A stretch of 64,000 bases of DNA from Proteromonas lacertae. Its lineage: Eukaryota > Sar > Bigyra > Opalinata > Proteromonadidae. Of this stretch, positions 50,097 through 61,486 are shown piece after piece (the first letter of the stretch is position 1; each line of letters opens with the position of its first letter). A program made the position numbers and the translations under genes. The notes under the pieces are model-generated. The model ran no database searches and was not told where the DNA came from. It was given only the letters and a program-made list of their open reading frames with translations. Where the stretch lies: assembly GCA_002245135.1 (NCBI GenBank), contig NGBS01000005.1, forward strand, positions 124,001-188,000, read 5' to 3'.

Positions 50097-51315
50097 ATGT
50101 CAATAGTATCCCCATTGAATACCTCGATGATGAATGAGGTAAATAATGTTGATTACGTATCTTATTTGTTCTTTTATACTTAGAACCATGCATATCGTCA
50201 AATGGAAAAAGGAATAAATAAACGGCACAAGTTATTATACTGTTCTATATCACAAGCTACACAATTAATCGCAAAGACTCTGTTTTGTATATATTTACAT
50301 ATCTGATATAAATTTTAATAGTAAGTATTTATGAAGTAAATAAAATTGAGTGTTCATATCTTAAATTGTGGATTAAACACCCAGAAAACAGTTTTGTATA
50401 TAAAAACGATATAGCTATGCTGTTTCTACCTCAAAATAGAGGATTTGTAAATAATTTTTTTCCTAACGGTATGATTTTTATAATTTAATAATTAGATCAA
50501 GTTAGTTGTAATGATTATGTGTTGTTTATATGTTTTTTCTTGTTCTATGATGTTAATGATATTCTCACAGTGTTATTAGCAATGTGTGGTGTAAATAGTA
50601 ACATATTAATATCTAAAGAAAAAGTGATTCGGTTTTTTGTAAATTTTAGTTTAGTTGAAAGTGATTATGCTGATTTATTTATGTTGTTAAATCAATCAAA
50701 AGCATCTATGACAGAGTATTATTTATATATTATATTATATTATATTATAATCATAGTTATGATTCATATCCATTGAAAGTATGTGTAAATTACTTCAAAA
50801 CCAATTTCAATTTTTCAGTTGTAATACACACATTCAAGCAAGATTTAAGTAAAGTGACTTCTTTAGATGAAGAAGATATATCCATAATAGAAGACAAAAG
50901 ATTTTATTATAATAAAATATTACAAGATTCAATGAATATCTCAGAAACTCCTATTGATCCAAACCAAGCCTTTATATTTATGCCAAAACCACCTGAATCA
51001 TGCTTTTCTAAAATATATAGGAAATTATGTACTACCAGACCTAATCCATACCATTATGATTTCTTTATTTATGTATCTCCTAATAAACTAAAAGCAACAT
51101 TGTTATCTCAATTGAAACAGAAATTTGGATATTCTGGAAGAGGTAATTCTTATCAAAGTCTATTTATGTCTCCAAGATTGAATGTGAGGATATCAACAGG
51201 AGAAAATAGTAAAACGAAGAAAACATCATCTAAACTGTCTGGTAAATGCTTTTCATCTCCGTCTCTTGATAATATGTCTTCATTGTATTCAAAGAAGAAT
51301 CTACCTAACACTTAG
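50097..51315 (+). CDS. PSPYHYDY-family paralogue 5 (unknown function)
   Basis: Five exons (introns 50139-50183, 50287-50321, 50469-50495, 50716-50756) encode 356 residues in exact frame, the most intron-rich member. N-terminal MSIVSPLNTS; linker ending AKTLF; SIYEVNKIECSYLKLW; CNDYVLFICFFLFY; LLAMCGVNSNILISKEKVIRFF; YPLKVCVNYF; PPESCFSKIYRKLCTTRPNPYHYDF; FGYSGRGNSY; short Ser/Lys tail. Intron 3 lies at the same codon as in paralogues 1 and 6, and intron 4 at the same codon as in 4, 6 and 9. These shared positions show the ancestral gene had at least four introns and that members without them lost some. Intact. Confidence 0.75.
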
Positions 51316-51627
51316 AATTATATGTAGTTAAAATAGTTATTAGTATATTATATTCGAAATTTAATTTGAAATTTGTTCTTTTGTGTTTAAAAGTAAAATC
51401 ATAATCTGTTCTTTCTTTATTAAATTGTTTGTAAATCTTTTTAATTTCTTATATTTCATTTATATATTGATGTAATGTGTATTGATATTACATCATCTCG
51501 TTATAGCATGAGTATTATGCAATTAAATGAATTGAATCAATAATATAGTCGTTTCAACTACAATTTTTTTTGTTTTATTTTTGCGTTTTTTATTCATAGA
51601 GCATAGGCATTTATAGTATATTATTAT
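51316..51627. other. Intergenic, no feature seen
   Basis: A 312 bp AT-rich gap between paralogues 5 and 6. A short ATG frame at about 51508 ends quickly and is not a family exon. No GGCTTGA motif. Confidence 0.6.
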
Positions 51628-52826
51628 ATGTCAGTTGCACAATTCGGAGATAGCTTTAATGCCAAAGATTTTCCTATTTCTTCTCTCGTATTGTTTTTTA
51701 TCTGACAAATTAGGAATTTTCATGTAATTTAATGCTTTCACATAAAAGTGGTAGATATGCTGGATGCTATTTACCTCTTACTCAAGTTAATATGTCAATG
51801 TCTCAAACATTATTCTTAAATAAGAATGAAATTAATATCATTCAAGAGTCCTATTTGATGTTATGGGGTAGAAATCAAAGAATGAATTATATATTACCTT
51901 CAGAAGTGCTTAATGAAATAGATAGTAGTTACGAAGTTTTAGTCAAAAAATATTTCATGAAACGTATATTACTCAATATTCTTATTATTATTAATATAGC
52001 AGAAATATATTTTGATGAGTATTTTACGTTTATCTGTGTGTTTGTTTTTTATGAACCAAGTCAGTTATTCAATCTTCTTCTATCAATATGTAACATTCAC
52101 AGCAATATATTCATATCAAAAGGGCAACTAGCAGAAATATCAAAAATATTTAATGGTAAAATAGTTTCTTCACAATTTGTTAATATTTTAAATAATTGTT
52201 CAAAAAACGATAATACTGAGTATAATTTATTATTATTATTTCTATCTATCATTATTATCATTAGATATCCTCCAAATACATTTTCAGTGAAAACATTAAA
52301 CTCTGTAATAAACGCATGTGATGCTTATAGAGAGTATTTCTCTCAATTAAGAAATCAATTAATAAATTTGACTATTACTCCAGAAATGTATAATAATATA
52401 GTGAAAAGAAGAGTATTTTATAATGAACATGGTATTACTGCTATTCCGCCGCCAGAACCATGTTTCTCTAAGTTAATTCGAAGTACATTATCTAAAACAC
52501 CATCGCCATATCACTATGATTATTCTCCTTCTACGCCCAACCAAAATGGAATGGAAGAAGTATTATTCTCTATAAGGCAAAGATTTGGTTATTCTTCTAG
52601 AAGAAGTTCATATGTTGTTAATTCAATACCTTTAACTCGTTCAAGTAAATCACTAAAATCACCTGATACTGTATTGAGTAATAGTCACCATTGTGCTGGT
52701 GAAATTAAACATAGAACCACATTTTCTTCAAAAGTAACAAAGAAATCGTCTAGATATAAATCTTGTTCAGATATGAAGCAGCAGTTATTAATAGATGTAA
52801 TTTCACCGAAAGATGAGAGTAGTTAG
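51628..52826 (+). CDS. PSPYHYDY-family paralogue 6 (unknown function)
   Basis: Four exons (introns 51688-51713, 51964-51999, 52220-52264) encode 363 residues in exact frame. N-terminal MSVAQFGDSFNAKD; linker SMSQTLF; LNKNEINIIQESYLMLW; YFDEYFTFICVFVFY; LLSICNIHSNIFISKGQLAEI; NTFSVKTLNSVI; PPEPCFSKLIRSTLSKTPSPYHYDY; FGYSSRRSSY; basic Ser-rich tail. It lacks the intron at TLF|LN that the others keep, a clean example of precise intron loss. Its second and third introns are multiples of three with open frames, so an ORF finder reports extra Ile- and Leu-rich segments that are not in the protein. Confidence 0.75.
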
Positions 52827-52956
52827 TATTTATTCTTGATTTGTGAAGTTGTTGAACAATGGGTATTTTAAACATAATCGAAAATTTTCGTTTACCATTA
52901 TTTCGGTTTTAAAATTCATTTATTAATATATCAGCCCATAATACATGAACAAGTAA

Positions 52957-54079
52957 ATGAATAAAGAAAAAACTAGAACCAGTTCCAGTTCATGCTACTC
53001 ATTGAGTGGACCACACCATATACAGATAGATAAACAATTTCTTGTATATTTCAAATGTTATACTGTAGACTGCTGCTTATCGACTCTATTTAATAAAAGC
53101 AAAACAAAAGTTTCCTGAAGTTTGCCTACCTTTAACTCAATCCTGTTATTTGATTAGCCAGTCACTATTTTGTATAAATTGATTTGTTTAATTATTAATA
53201 ATAGTAAATAACTATGAAGTTAATAAGATCTTTGGATCCTATTTGACAGTATGGAGTCAATGTCAATCTCATAATTTTATTCCATTAAAAGTATTGGCAG
53301 TCAGATTTCATCCGATATATCGTTCAATTTTAAAAGCATTTTTCACAAATGATGAAGTACATTATGATGATTTCTTTCTTTTCGTCTGTCTCATACTCTT
53401 CTGTGAAATAGATAGAATTACATCAGTACTTTTATCATTATGTGAAGTTAGAAGTAATTTATTTATTACATATGAACAAATTGTTAAATTTGTGAAAAAC
53501 TTGGATGAAAAAATCTTGTTAGCACTTGATTTGAGTGAAGTATTGAATCAATCACACATTGAAGTAAATGATTCACAAGTTGACACTTATTCAGTTAAAT
53601 CATTTCAATATTGCCTTTCATCCTCAATTGCTTATCAGACGTTCATATGTCAATTAAAGAACAATATTTTAGATGTAACATTGGGGAAGAAATTGTATAA
53701 TAGAATAGTTAATAGAAGATCATATTTTATTGCACATCCCAATGCAAAACCTCCAAAAGAGTCTTGTACTGCCAAAATATATAGAACATTACTCACAAAT
53801 GAGCCAAGTCCATATTATTATGATTTTATTAGTCCAGATCCAGTAAAATCTCTCAATGATAGTGTAGTTCTAATGAAACAAGGATTTGGTTATGCAGAAA
53901 GAAAGAATTCTACCACAGAACCACAACATACTCCAATTTCTAAAGGAAGGCCTTCATTTAATAAAAAGGATTTATCTGGTAATTCAAGAATAATTACTGT
54001 AAGACAGAAGTCAACAAGGTTTTCAAATTTATCTCCACATGATACACATGAGGAACATGATGAAAATGTTACTGTGTAA
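52957..54079 (+). CDS. PSPYHYDY-family paralogue 7 (unknown function)
   Basis: Three exons (introns 53044-53068, 53172-53204) encode 354 residues in exact frame. N-terminal MNKEKTRTSSSS; linker ending SQSLF; LNNYEVNKIFGSYLTVW; HYDDFFLFVCLILF; LLSLCEVRSNLFITYEQIVKFV; DTYSVKSFQYCL; PPKESCTAKIYRTLLTNEPSPYYYDF; FGYAERKNS; tail with HDTHEEHDENVTV. An upstream in-frame ATG is followed at once by a stop, which fixes the start at 52957. The sequence IYRTLLTNEPSPY keeps every position of the signature except the LFT Phe. Intact. Confidence 0.75.
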
Positions 54080-54301
54080 AATAATTCAACTAATATAGTT
54101 ATTTATATTGTTAGATTTGATAGTTATATCTTCATGTTATTAAGTTATACCTGTAATTTTATTTTGTTTATATTTTTGGTGTTTGTTGTGTAGAATGAGT
54201 TATATATGTAATGTTATAAAATTTATTTTAGAAGTTGTCCGTTTCATCATTTTTAATTTTATTTGAATTTTTTATTTATTGTTGTTTAGAAAAATGAAAG
54301 A

Positions 54302-55633
54302 ATGATGGAATCAGATACAAATGTAGAAAAGCACACAAACTCTATGACGATTGTTGAGTTAGTATTACCTTATATATTTTCTTCTATTGTCACATTAGGA
54401 AGCAATAGTCAAAAAGATTAAAAAGTCGATGAAAATAAGTCAAGATAGTTTATATATTCCATATAGAAAGCGTTCATATCTGATTATTCAATCTTTGATG
54501 TGTATTTTGGTCTATTTTTATCGTTTATTCTAGTGAATAACTATGAAGTTAATCTAATAGACAAATTTTACCTTCTATTGTGGGATAGAAATAAACATCA
54601 AAATTACATTCCACTAGAAACAGTCCTAAGTGATTTTAATTCTCACTATCATGGAATAGTTCAGACATTTTTTCACTACTTTCAAATATATTATGATGAT
54701 TACTTCATATTTGTATGTGCTTTTGCGTTTTGTAATTTATCACAAATCCTTTATATATTACTAGCATCCTGTCAATTATATCCAGCAAAGTACATAACGA
54801 AAGATGAAATAAATCAATTCCTAAAGTCTACAAAGATAGCTCATTGTAGTTATGAAATGCTCAGCAGAATTGCAAGATGTAAAACTAGTAATAATAATCA
54901 TGCAAATACATCATTATCACCAAAATCACTAGAATCTCCATCAAATAACAATGATAATTCTAACTCTTCATCATTATCAGGTGGTACTGCTGCTACATCT
55001 TCCTCATCTACTCCAACTGAACAGTATTATTTAAAGTCATTTGTGGATTTTATACTCTCCTGTGACAATTATAGGAAACTAGTTAGTGATATAAAGAAAA
55101 CACTTATAAATGTAATAATAACTCCACTTATTTATTCATCTATAGTAAAGAGACTTAATTTTTTTACTAATTATCTTAATAATAATAATGCATCAATACC
55201 AAAAGAATCATGTACTGCAAAAACATTGAGAATCTTATTCTCTAATCGACCAGAACCTTATCATTACGACTTTAGACTACAATCAATAACACCAAATGCT
55301 TTTAATGATGTTGTAAGGAATATTATATTGAATTATAGAGCTTCAGGTACTTTGTCACCAGCTTTAGAGATGAATAAAAGAAAAATCAAAAAACACACAA
55401 AAGAGAAAGAAGAAATGAATAAGACGAATAGTAATAATATGTTGATGCTTTCGGATAGAATGCATCATCGTACAAGGCGTGACATACACAACCTTAGAAA
55501 GGCTGATAGTGAGAATAATATGAAATCACCTGAAAAACAACTTAAGTCAATTAGTCCTTTAGAATCGAGTTATCCAAAATTATTTATTAATAAAATAACT
55601 CCTGTACAATCAGCTGAAGAATCTGAGAAATGA
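54302..55633 (+). CDS. PSPYHYDY-family paralogue 8 (unknown function)
   Basis: Three exons (introns 54362-54398, 54502-54533) encode 420 residues in exact frame. N-terminal MMESDTNVEKHTNS; basic linker (KKIKKSMKIS); LNNYEVNLIDKFYLLLW; YYDDYFIFVCAFAF; LLASCQLYPAKYITKDEINQFL, the clearest EF-hand-like helix in the family; then a member-specific Ser/Asn/Thr insert; EQYYLKSFVDFI; IPKESCTAKTLRILFSNRPEPYHYDF; basic tail (MNKRKIKKHTKEKEE). The insert falls where other members have an intron at codon phase 2 (paralogues 4, 5, 6 and 9), so it may derive from intron sequence or repeat growth at that point. Intact. Confidence 0.75.
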
Positions 55634-55769
55634 AGTAAGCTATTTAAAACTGTTGTTATTTATAATAATATATTTTTTTATTTGTTAGAAATAATAAAAG
55701 AGTAATATGTGTTAGTGTAAATATGCAGTTGACTTTTACAACTTTTTGTTATAAAAGCTCGAATATCTC

Positions 55770-55776
55770 TCAAGCC
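55770..55776. promoter_or_regulatory. TCAAGCC (inverted GGCTTGA) upstream of paralogue 9
   Basis: Inverted copy of the recurrent heptamer, 97 bp before the ATG at 55873, in the gap between paralogues 8 and 9. Role inferred from recurrence. Confidence 0.35.
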
Positions 55777-55872
55777 CTCCAATCAGATTTAGTCATATGA
55801 CAAAACAGAAATTATCAAAAAATTTATAACTATCAAAATCTAATCAAAAGCTTAAACTATATTTTTCACAAC

Positions 55873-57195
55873 ATGAGAACCTCTCGTTTTTCTTCAGTTA
55901 ACACAGTAGATAATCCTTTAGGTACAGTTGAAGAGATGGTATAGATTCTTTTTCGATTATATAATTTCACATAGAAAAAGGCATATGCTAGTATGCAAAA
56001 TTTTAAAGTAAATAAGAATTCTGAGCTTATTTTTCCTATAACACAGAATACTTATTTCATGGCTCAGACTTTGTTTTGTATTATTATTCAGTTATGTTCG
56101 CCATAGTAAATAATTATGAAATCAATGTAATAGAATCCCAGTATTTTATGATGTGGAGTCATCACCCAGATTTAACTTATTTACCAAAGCAAGAAATTCT
56201 TTATAATTTTCCTCCTCATTGTCGAGATATTGCAGATTATTTTTTCCGTCAACAAGTAAGTTGTAATGATTTTGTCCTTTTTGTGTGTTTATTCTTATTT
56301 TTTGATGTACCACAACTCATTACCATCCTTTTAACCATGTGTAAAGTATATAGCAACATATTTATTACTGAAGTATACTATATATTTTATTAATTCTTCT
56401 TAATAGTCACAAATCTCTACATTTTTCCAACTTATGCATTTAGATATGGACAATTATGAAGATTTAAAAATATTATTAATACAATCACAACTAGAAATAC
56501 CAGAGTGTTGCATAATGTTTTTTAATTTATCTTATAGTTGTCCAAGTTGTGCATTTTCCGTCAAATTATTCCAAAGATACTTTGAAGATAGTATATCATT
56601 TACAGAGATCATTTACGATTTCAAAACTCAATTATTAAAGTCAACAATTGGTGAAGATATTTTTTTAACAATATCTAAAAGAGTTGAATTTTATTATGAA
56701 AGAAAGCCAACTGATCCAATCCCCAAAGAAAGTTGTTTACATAGACTTACAAGGAAAGCATTTACTAATAAACCATCTCCTTATCATTACGATTATGGTG
56801 TAAAATTCCCAACATTAAAGCAAAGAGATAATATGGTGTTTTTAATAAAACAAAGTTTTGGTTATTCTATTAGGAGTGCTAATTCGTACAAGAAAGATAC
56901 TATATCTGCTAGAGATGTGGTTGAGAAACTAAGTTATCCAAAACTTAATGATTATGGAACACTTTCAAGTACATGTAGGAAACATAATCAACCACATAGA
57001 AGTAGAGGTGTTACATACCCAAGAACCTATTCCAAATCATCAGCTACAATCGTTCCAGATCCTTTTATTCCAAATTCTTCTGATGAGGATGAAAGTGAAG
57101 ATCACTCCAATGATAGTGTAAATTCCCTTCCTTCACCAATGGTTAATGAAAATTACATTGCTATATCAATTGCAAAAGGTAGGAAGAGTAAATAG
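55873..57195 (+). CDS. PSPYHYDY-family paralogue 9 (unknown function)
   Basis: Five exons (introns 55939-55974, 56078-56106, 56373-56406, 56505-56537) encode 396 residues in exact frame. N-terminal MRTSRFSSVNTVDN; linker ending MAQTLF; LNNYEINVIESQYFMMW; CNDFVLFVCLFLFF; LLTMCKVYSNIFITESQISTFF; CPSCAFSVKLFQRYF; IPKESCLHRLTRKAFTNKPSPYHYDY; FGYSIRSANSY; acidic Ser tail (DEDESEDHSNDS). Last family member; the next gene on the strand is the RGS protein. Its third intron is in a position not seen elsewhere (inside the ITE-SQI loop). Confidence 0.75.
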
Positions 57196-57400
57196 AAAAT
57201 AAGTCATATTAGTCCATTTTTCACATTGTAAATACATTATTTAATAGTGATGTAAATAAACTAGTAATTAAGTGTAAATTACTAAACTGTTCATAATTGA
57301 TTTTTTTAATTTTTTTTTTATTAAAATGATGAAACGAATATATTTTATCAAAATTGTTTTATAATTTCAAGCAAAGAAGCTTTAATTTATAGAATTGGAT

Positions 57401-59361
57401 ATGAATAACAAGGTTATTAACACTATTTTTGTTAAATCACCAAGACCACAGTATAAGTTTTAAGATCAAAACAACATAGATTTGATACAGATGAAGAATA
57501 CGAGGAATGTGAGGTATAAGATGTGGTATAATTAACTTTTAGGAGAAAACTGAGTCGTTTTTATCACCCATTACACCTGTTTCACCCAATAACTTTCATA
57601 CAACAGTATTTAAATGTTTATATTGTGTAAGGAAACAAGGTGTAACGTTACAATACATAAATTATCTACTTCGGAATATTTAAAAAGAAAATCATCAATT
57701 ATGAATCCAGCATTACAATGTCTAGAATCATATGAAACAGTAGATAGTTCTATTACTAAAAAGGCAAAAATAATAATTGAAGATAGAATAGAACTGCCAA
57801 ATTTCGTCTCTTACTTAAAGGATCAATTTCAGCCTGATATTTTATTATTATGGCAATACATTGAAAAATTCATGTTATATTTTGTTCATAACATATATCC
57901 ACCTCAAGATTTACCTAATTCAATTTTTTCATTTTTTCTTGAAAAAGGAGCTCCATTTGCAATTAGGCATTTAAATAGTATAATTATAATTATATTATAT
58001 AACATATATATAATAGTAACCGAAAGAGAAAGAGAACATCTCAGAAAGACAATTTTAGGAGGTAAATATGACTGTAATTTATTTAACAGAATTTATTACA
58101 GAATAATTCGATATTTAGAATATTCAGAACTTCAAGATTTTCTTTGTAGTGAGTATTATCTATCGAATTATAAACAAAAGCATATTATTTCATATTTATC
58201 TCATATTCCATACAAATTCATTATACAGTCAAATGAAGAAAGTAAATTATTAAAAAGTTTTATAATAGAAAAGTATAAAGATGATTTACCACTCATTGAT
58301 TTTCTAATTACATCCTATTCATATCAAATGAACTATGGAAGTATAGATACAAGATGTGAAATTGCATCTAAATTATTCCAACAATATTTATATCCAAAAT
58401 CACGAATAGCTATTGAAATGAAAGAAGAGGATTATAATGACCTTAAAAATCAAATTGAAACTGGATCATTAGGAAGATATCCATTTAAATTATGTCAAAA
58501 TATTTCATTATATTTATTAAAGAAAGATATAGATACATTATTTCTTATTAGTAGACAAGTATAATATTATTATTACTCTATATATATAGTATATGGAAAT
58601 ATTATCTATTCATTATAATATACCATATGATTTAGTTAAAGCATCTTTACTATCACAAACGTTTAATAAACTAGATAGATATATCCTTTATTTATATATT
58701 GTTTTTTAATAATATTTATCATTTCTTAATGTTTATTTATCTATTGTATCAAATGAATCTAATAGTGATTATAATAAATCAGATGATGAATCATACTCAT
58801 TTTATTCATTTCCTACTTCACACTTAAGACAATCAAAAGTTAATTCAGATTTTACAGTTTATATAAATAGTTCTATATTTGTAAGTAGAACAAATTCAAA
58901 TAGTCTTTCTACAACATCCAATGATAATAATCATAGCAATAATAGTAACAATCACAATAATGAAAAGAATAAAGAGATTGTTCCATTAGAGTATATAAAT
59001 GGATCAAAACCAATATTTGGAATTCAAGGGATTTTAACTGATAAAGATACATTCAGTTTTTTTTCATCTTTTTTATTTGATAAAGTATTTATATTTAATT
59101 ATATGTTTTTAGTATCATTTTAATGATTGTACAAAAATAACTGAATTTCTTCGTTTGTATAATATTGCTGATCAGACTAGTCAGTTAACGTTAAGATCTC
59201 AAAAGTTATATAAAGCTGCTATTAAGTATTTCATTGAGTTAAATCCTTTTCAATATTTATTACCTCCTAATTATTCAAAGAAAATTATTGATTTGTTAAA
59301 AAATAATAAATTTCAAAACGATTCGTTGGTTTCAATAAACAATTGTTTATTAAATGTATGA
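57401..59361 (+). CDS. Multi-RGS-domain protein with two in-frame stops
   Basis: Introns 57451-57479, 57514-57542, 57606-57631, 57978-58016, 58559-58589 and 59085-59112 join a protein with tandem RGS-like folds. The first is LPNFVSYLKDQFQPDILLLW ... FNRIYYRIIRYLEYSELQDFL; the second, YKFIIQSNEESKLLKSFI ... LGRYPFKLCQNISLYLL; a partial third, EFLRLYNIADQTSQLTL to the C-terminus. RGS domains accelerate GTP hydrolysis by G-alpha subunits. After the second domain the frame meets TAA TAA at 58707-58712, then continues in the same frame with an Asn/Ser-rich linker (SNESNSDYNKSDDES) to the third module. I found no GT-AG intron that removes the stops, so the gene may be truncated, split, or misassembled here. 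It directly follows the nine-gene family but does not share its signature. Confidence 0.62.
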
Positions 59362-59969
59362 AATATATGATTATATATGTTTTATAGATATTAGGAGTGT
59401 ATTTTATCCCTCGTTATGAATATTATAAACTACATATTGCTGTATTATCATAAGAATAATTATTTAATTTGTGTATGACTTGTTTTTACTAGAGAAGTGT
59501 TTATCATAAGAGATTTAATGATATAGTTATTTTTATGTGATTGAAAAATAAAAAAAGAAATTAAACAAGCTTTTGGCTTGATATTAAAAAATCATTTTAG
59601 CTATAGAAATCATATCAAACATGTTTATCCCATTTTATTCTTTTAAACTAGCAGAATTTGCAATGTTGATGTTGAAAACATTGATTGAAGAGCATTACAA
59701 TTTTGTGATTTTGTTATTGATTTAAAATACAAAACAATATAATATATGTGTTTAATATTGTTTATTTCACTATTATCAAAGTAGCTGATATACTAATTAC
59801 TCAATTAATACAATTAAATTAGTTAATGAATAATTATTGGATATTTGGATTATCAAAATAGCTAATATGTGTTCCTTAAACATAATAAAGCAAAAATGAT
59901 GATTTTAGAATAGGCAAAAAAAGAGGTGAAAAACGATTTTTTAAAAAGTTCGCTTTTTTAAAAACGGAA
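59362..59969. other. Intergenic region, contains one GGCTTGA
   Basis: 608 bp, AT-rich, no ORF of note. It carries GGCTTGA at 59575-59581 and short T and A runs. There is no gene start immediately after the motif, unlike most other copies. Confidence 0.55.
59575..59581. promoter_or_regulatory. GGCTTGA motif, no adjacent gene start seen
   Basis: Exact copy of the heptamer about 390 bp before the broken surface-protein gene. No start codon lies within the 20-100 bp typical for the other copies, so it may be inactive, serve an unseen transcript, or mark a lost gene. Confidence 0.25.
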
Positions 59970-60760
59970 ATGAAAAGTGGATTAAGTATAAATAATTACT
60001 AATATTTATGTAGTTTTACTTGCCTTAATATTAGCTACATACTGTGAAGCTGTGAATGAGAAGGGTGTAAAAACAGCAAAATCTACCAGTGATACTACAG
60101 ACTTCAAGAATTTAATGATGCAAACAGGCTCTGTCACCTTAAATAAGGACTACAAAATATATATGGATGAATAGACTACTGTGTCACCATCATTTTCTAA
60201 ATTGAATGGAAATGGTCATACTATCACATTACATTACACATATTCATATAGTAATAAAAAATTGGGTTTATTCTCAGGCATGTCAGATAAGGAGGTGTAT
60301 GATTTGAAATTTAAAACTACTGAGACTAGTTTTATATCAAGTAGTTTATTTGGATCAATAACTAATTGCCATTTATATAATGTAGAACTAATACTTAGCA
60401 GTGGAGCAACATTTAAAGATTGGTCAGGTGATAATGGACTTATATTTTCAGTTATTACAAGTTCAACCTTGCTAAATGTCAGTGTTACTACCTCACATTC
60501 AATTATTGTTAAAACAGAAGAATATTTAGATAAATATGATGAGAATAACATTGGTGTTATAGCTGGAGGTGTAAAAGGAACATGTACCTTTGCTGGATTA
60601 TATGTATCAGGAAAAATAGAAGTTAAATCAGGAGGGAATAATAATCACTTTGGTGTATTATTAGGAAAGGTATATGAAAGTGCAAATGTAGTAATAATAT
60701 CATCAATAGTTGATATTAATGATTTTATAGTCACATCAAGTCATAGTGTAGGTGGAATAG
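59970..60760 (+). pseudogene. Repetitive secreted surface protein, nonsense-mutated and truncated
   Basis: Two exons: the signal-peptide exon (MKSGL) and the rest, across intron 59986-60013, placed and sized exactly as in the intact paralogue at 62634. After a hydrophobic signal (LLALILATYC) the frame stops at TAG 60172-60174, where the paralogue has TGG (Trp in DMYEW). The frame stays open afterwards with repeats such as LFSGMSDKEVYDLKF and GTCTFAGLYVSGKIEV, a beta-helix-like pattern recalling GLUG-type surface proteins. Similarity to the paralogue ends near 60760, where antisense NCAPG2 sequence begins. This copy is therefore inactivated twice, by a stop and by loss of its 3' part. Confidence 0.78.
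60267..60339 (+). repeat. 73 bp identical to 62931-63003 (duplicated surface gene)
   Basis: Base-for-base identity between the broken and intact surface genes over 73 bp, flanked by clearly diverged sequence. A second identical block is 60569-60625 versus 63230-63286 (57 bp). Patchy identity suggests gene conversion or selection on a short motif. Confidence 0.85.
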
Positions 60761-61463
60761 TTCAATACTATCATCATCAAAGTCTAATAAATAAAATCCA
60801 TCTTTTACTGCATATCTATTAGATATATATTAATCAATATAGAATATAATATATATTTATACAATCTTTTGATTAAAGACACATTTCCATTTTCATCTAA
60901 ACATCTTAACAATAGATATGGTAATAATTGAGGAATTACCATCTCTTTATCAGGTTTGTCTTTAATATAATAACTTTCACATAGTAAGGATATAGCATTC
61001 TGTAAGATAGGCTCAGAGGATAATTGAAATAAAATATCATGTAAAATACACAATATCTGCTTCATTATGTCAGTAATTGTTTTATTTTTCTATTAAATTA
61101 TAACAGAAATATAAATAAATACAATGAGGAAGGAATTAAACAAAGATGTAATTCCTGTAATGAATTTAATAGCATTATCATATTCATCTTTTGCTGGTTG
61201 TGATTGTCCTTCTACAAGTATGTGTGACTCTGACTTTATCAAATCATTTAGTCTGACAAGTAATGCATTCCATAATCTATTGATCATCTAGATATTATTA
61301 GGATTTATAAATATACTTTGTCGGGAATCATATCAAAAGTGTCACTAAAACTAAATGGGTCAGTTTTCTGAAAATCTTTTGCCACATAACTAATAAATGT
61401 AAGCCCATCAACATCATTCTCAATATCACTTAAAAACTGTTCAATATTCGTCTTTTTAACCAT
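60761..61463 (-). pseudogene. NCAPG2: Condensin-II subunit NCAPG2, N-terminal fragment only
   Basis: Introns 61288-61316, 61090-61122 and 60816-60862 join about 198 residues. The start (FLSDIENDVDGLTFISYVAKDFQKTDPFSFS ... RLWNALLVRLNDLI) matches the NCAPG2 N-terminus. It is followed by ITGITSLFNSF, LQNAISLLCESYY, QLLPYLLLRCLDENGNVSLIKRLY and YLLDFDDDS, in the order of the family's first HEAT repeats. NCAPG2 has over 1,000 residues; here the coding sequence ends inside an exon at about 60761, where the broken surface gene begins in the opposite direction. NCAPG2 is a HEAT-repeat subunit of condensin II, which compacts chromosomes. If no other copy exists, the window assembly is probably chimeric at this point; if one exists, this is a duplicated fragment. 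Confidence 0.72.
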
Positions 61464-61486
61464 TTCAAATTTAAAATTCGAAAGTA

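Noticed and set aside
40929-57195. The nine-gene family as RGS proteins like the neighbour at 57401
   Set aside because: Their core lacks the RGS helix pattern and the RGS gene lacks the PSPYHYDY signature; shared helical, AT-biased composition is not enough.
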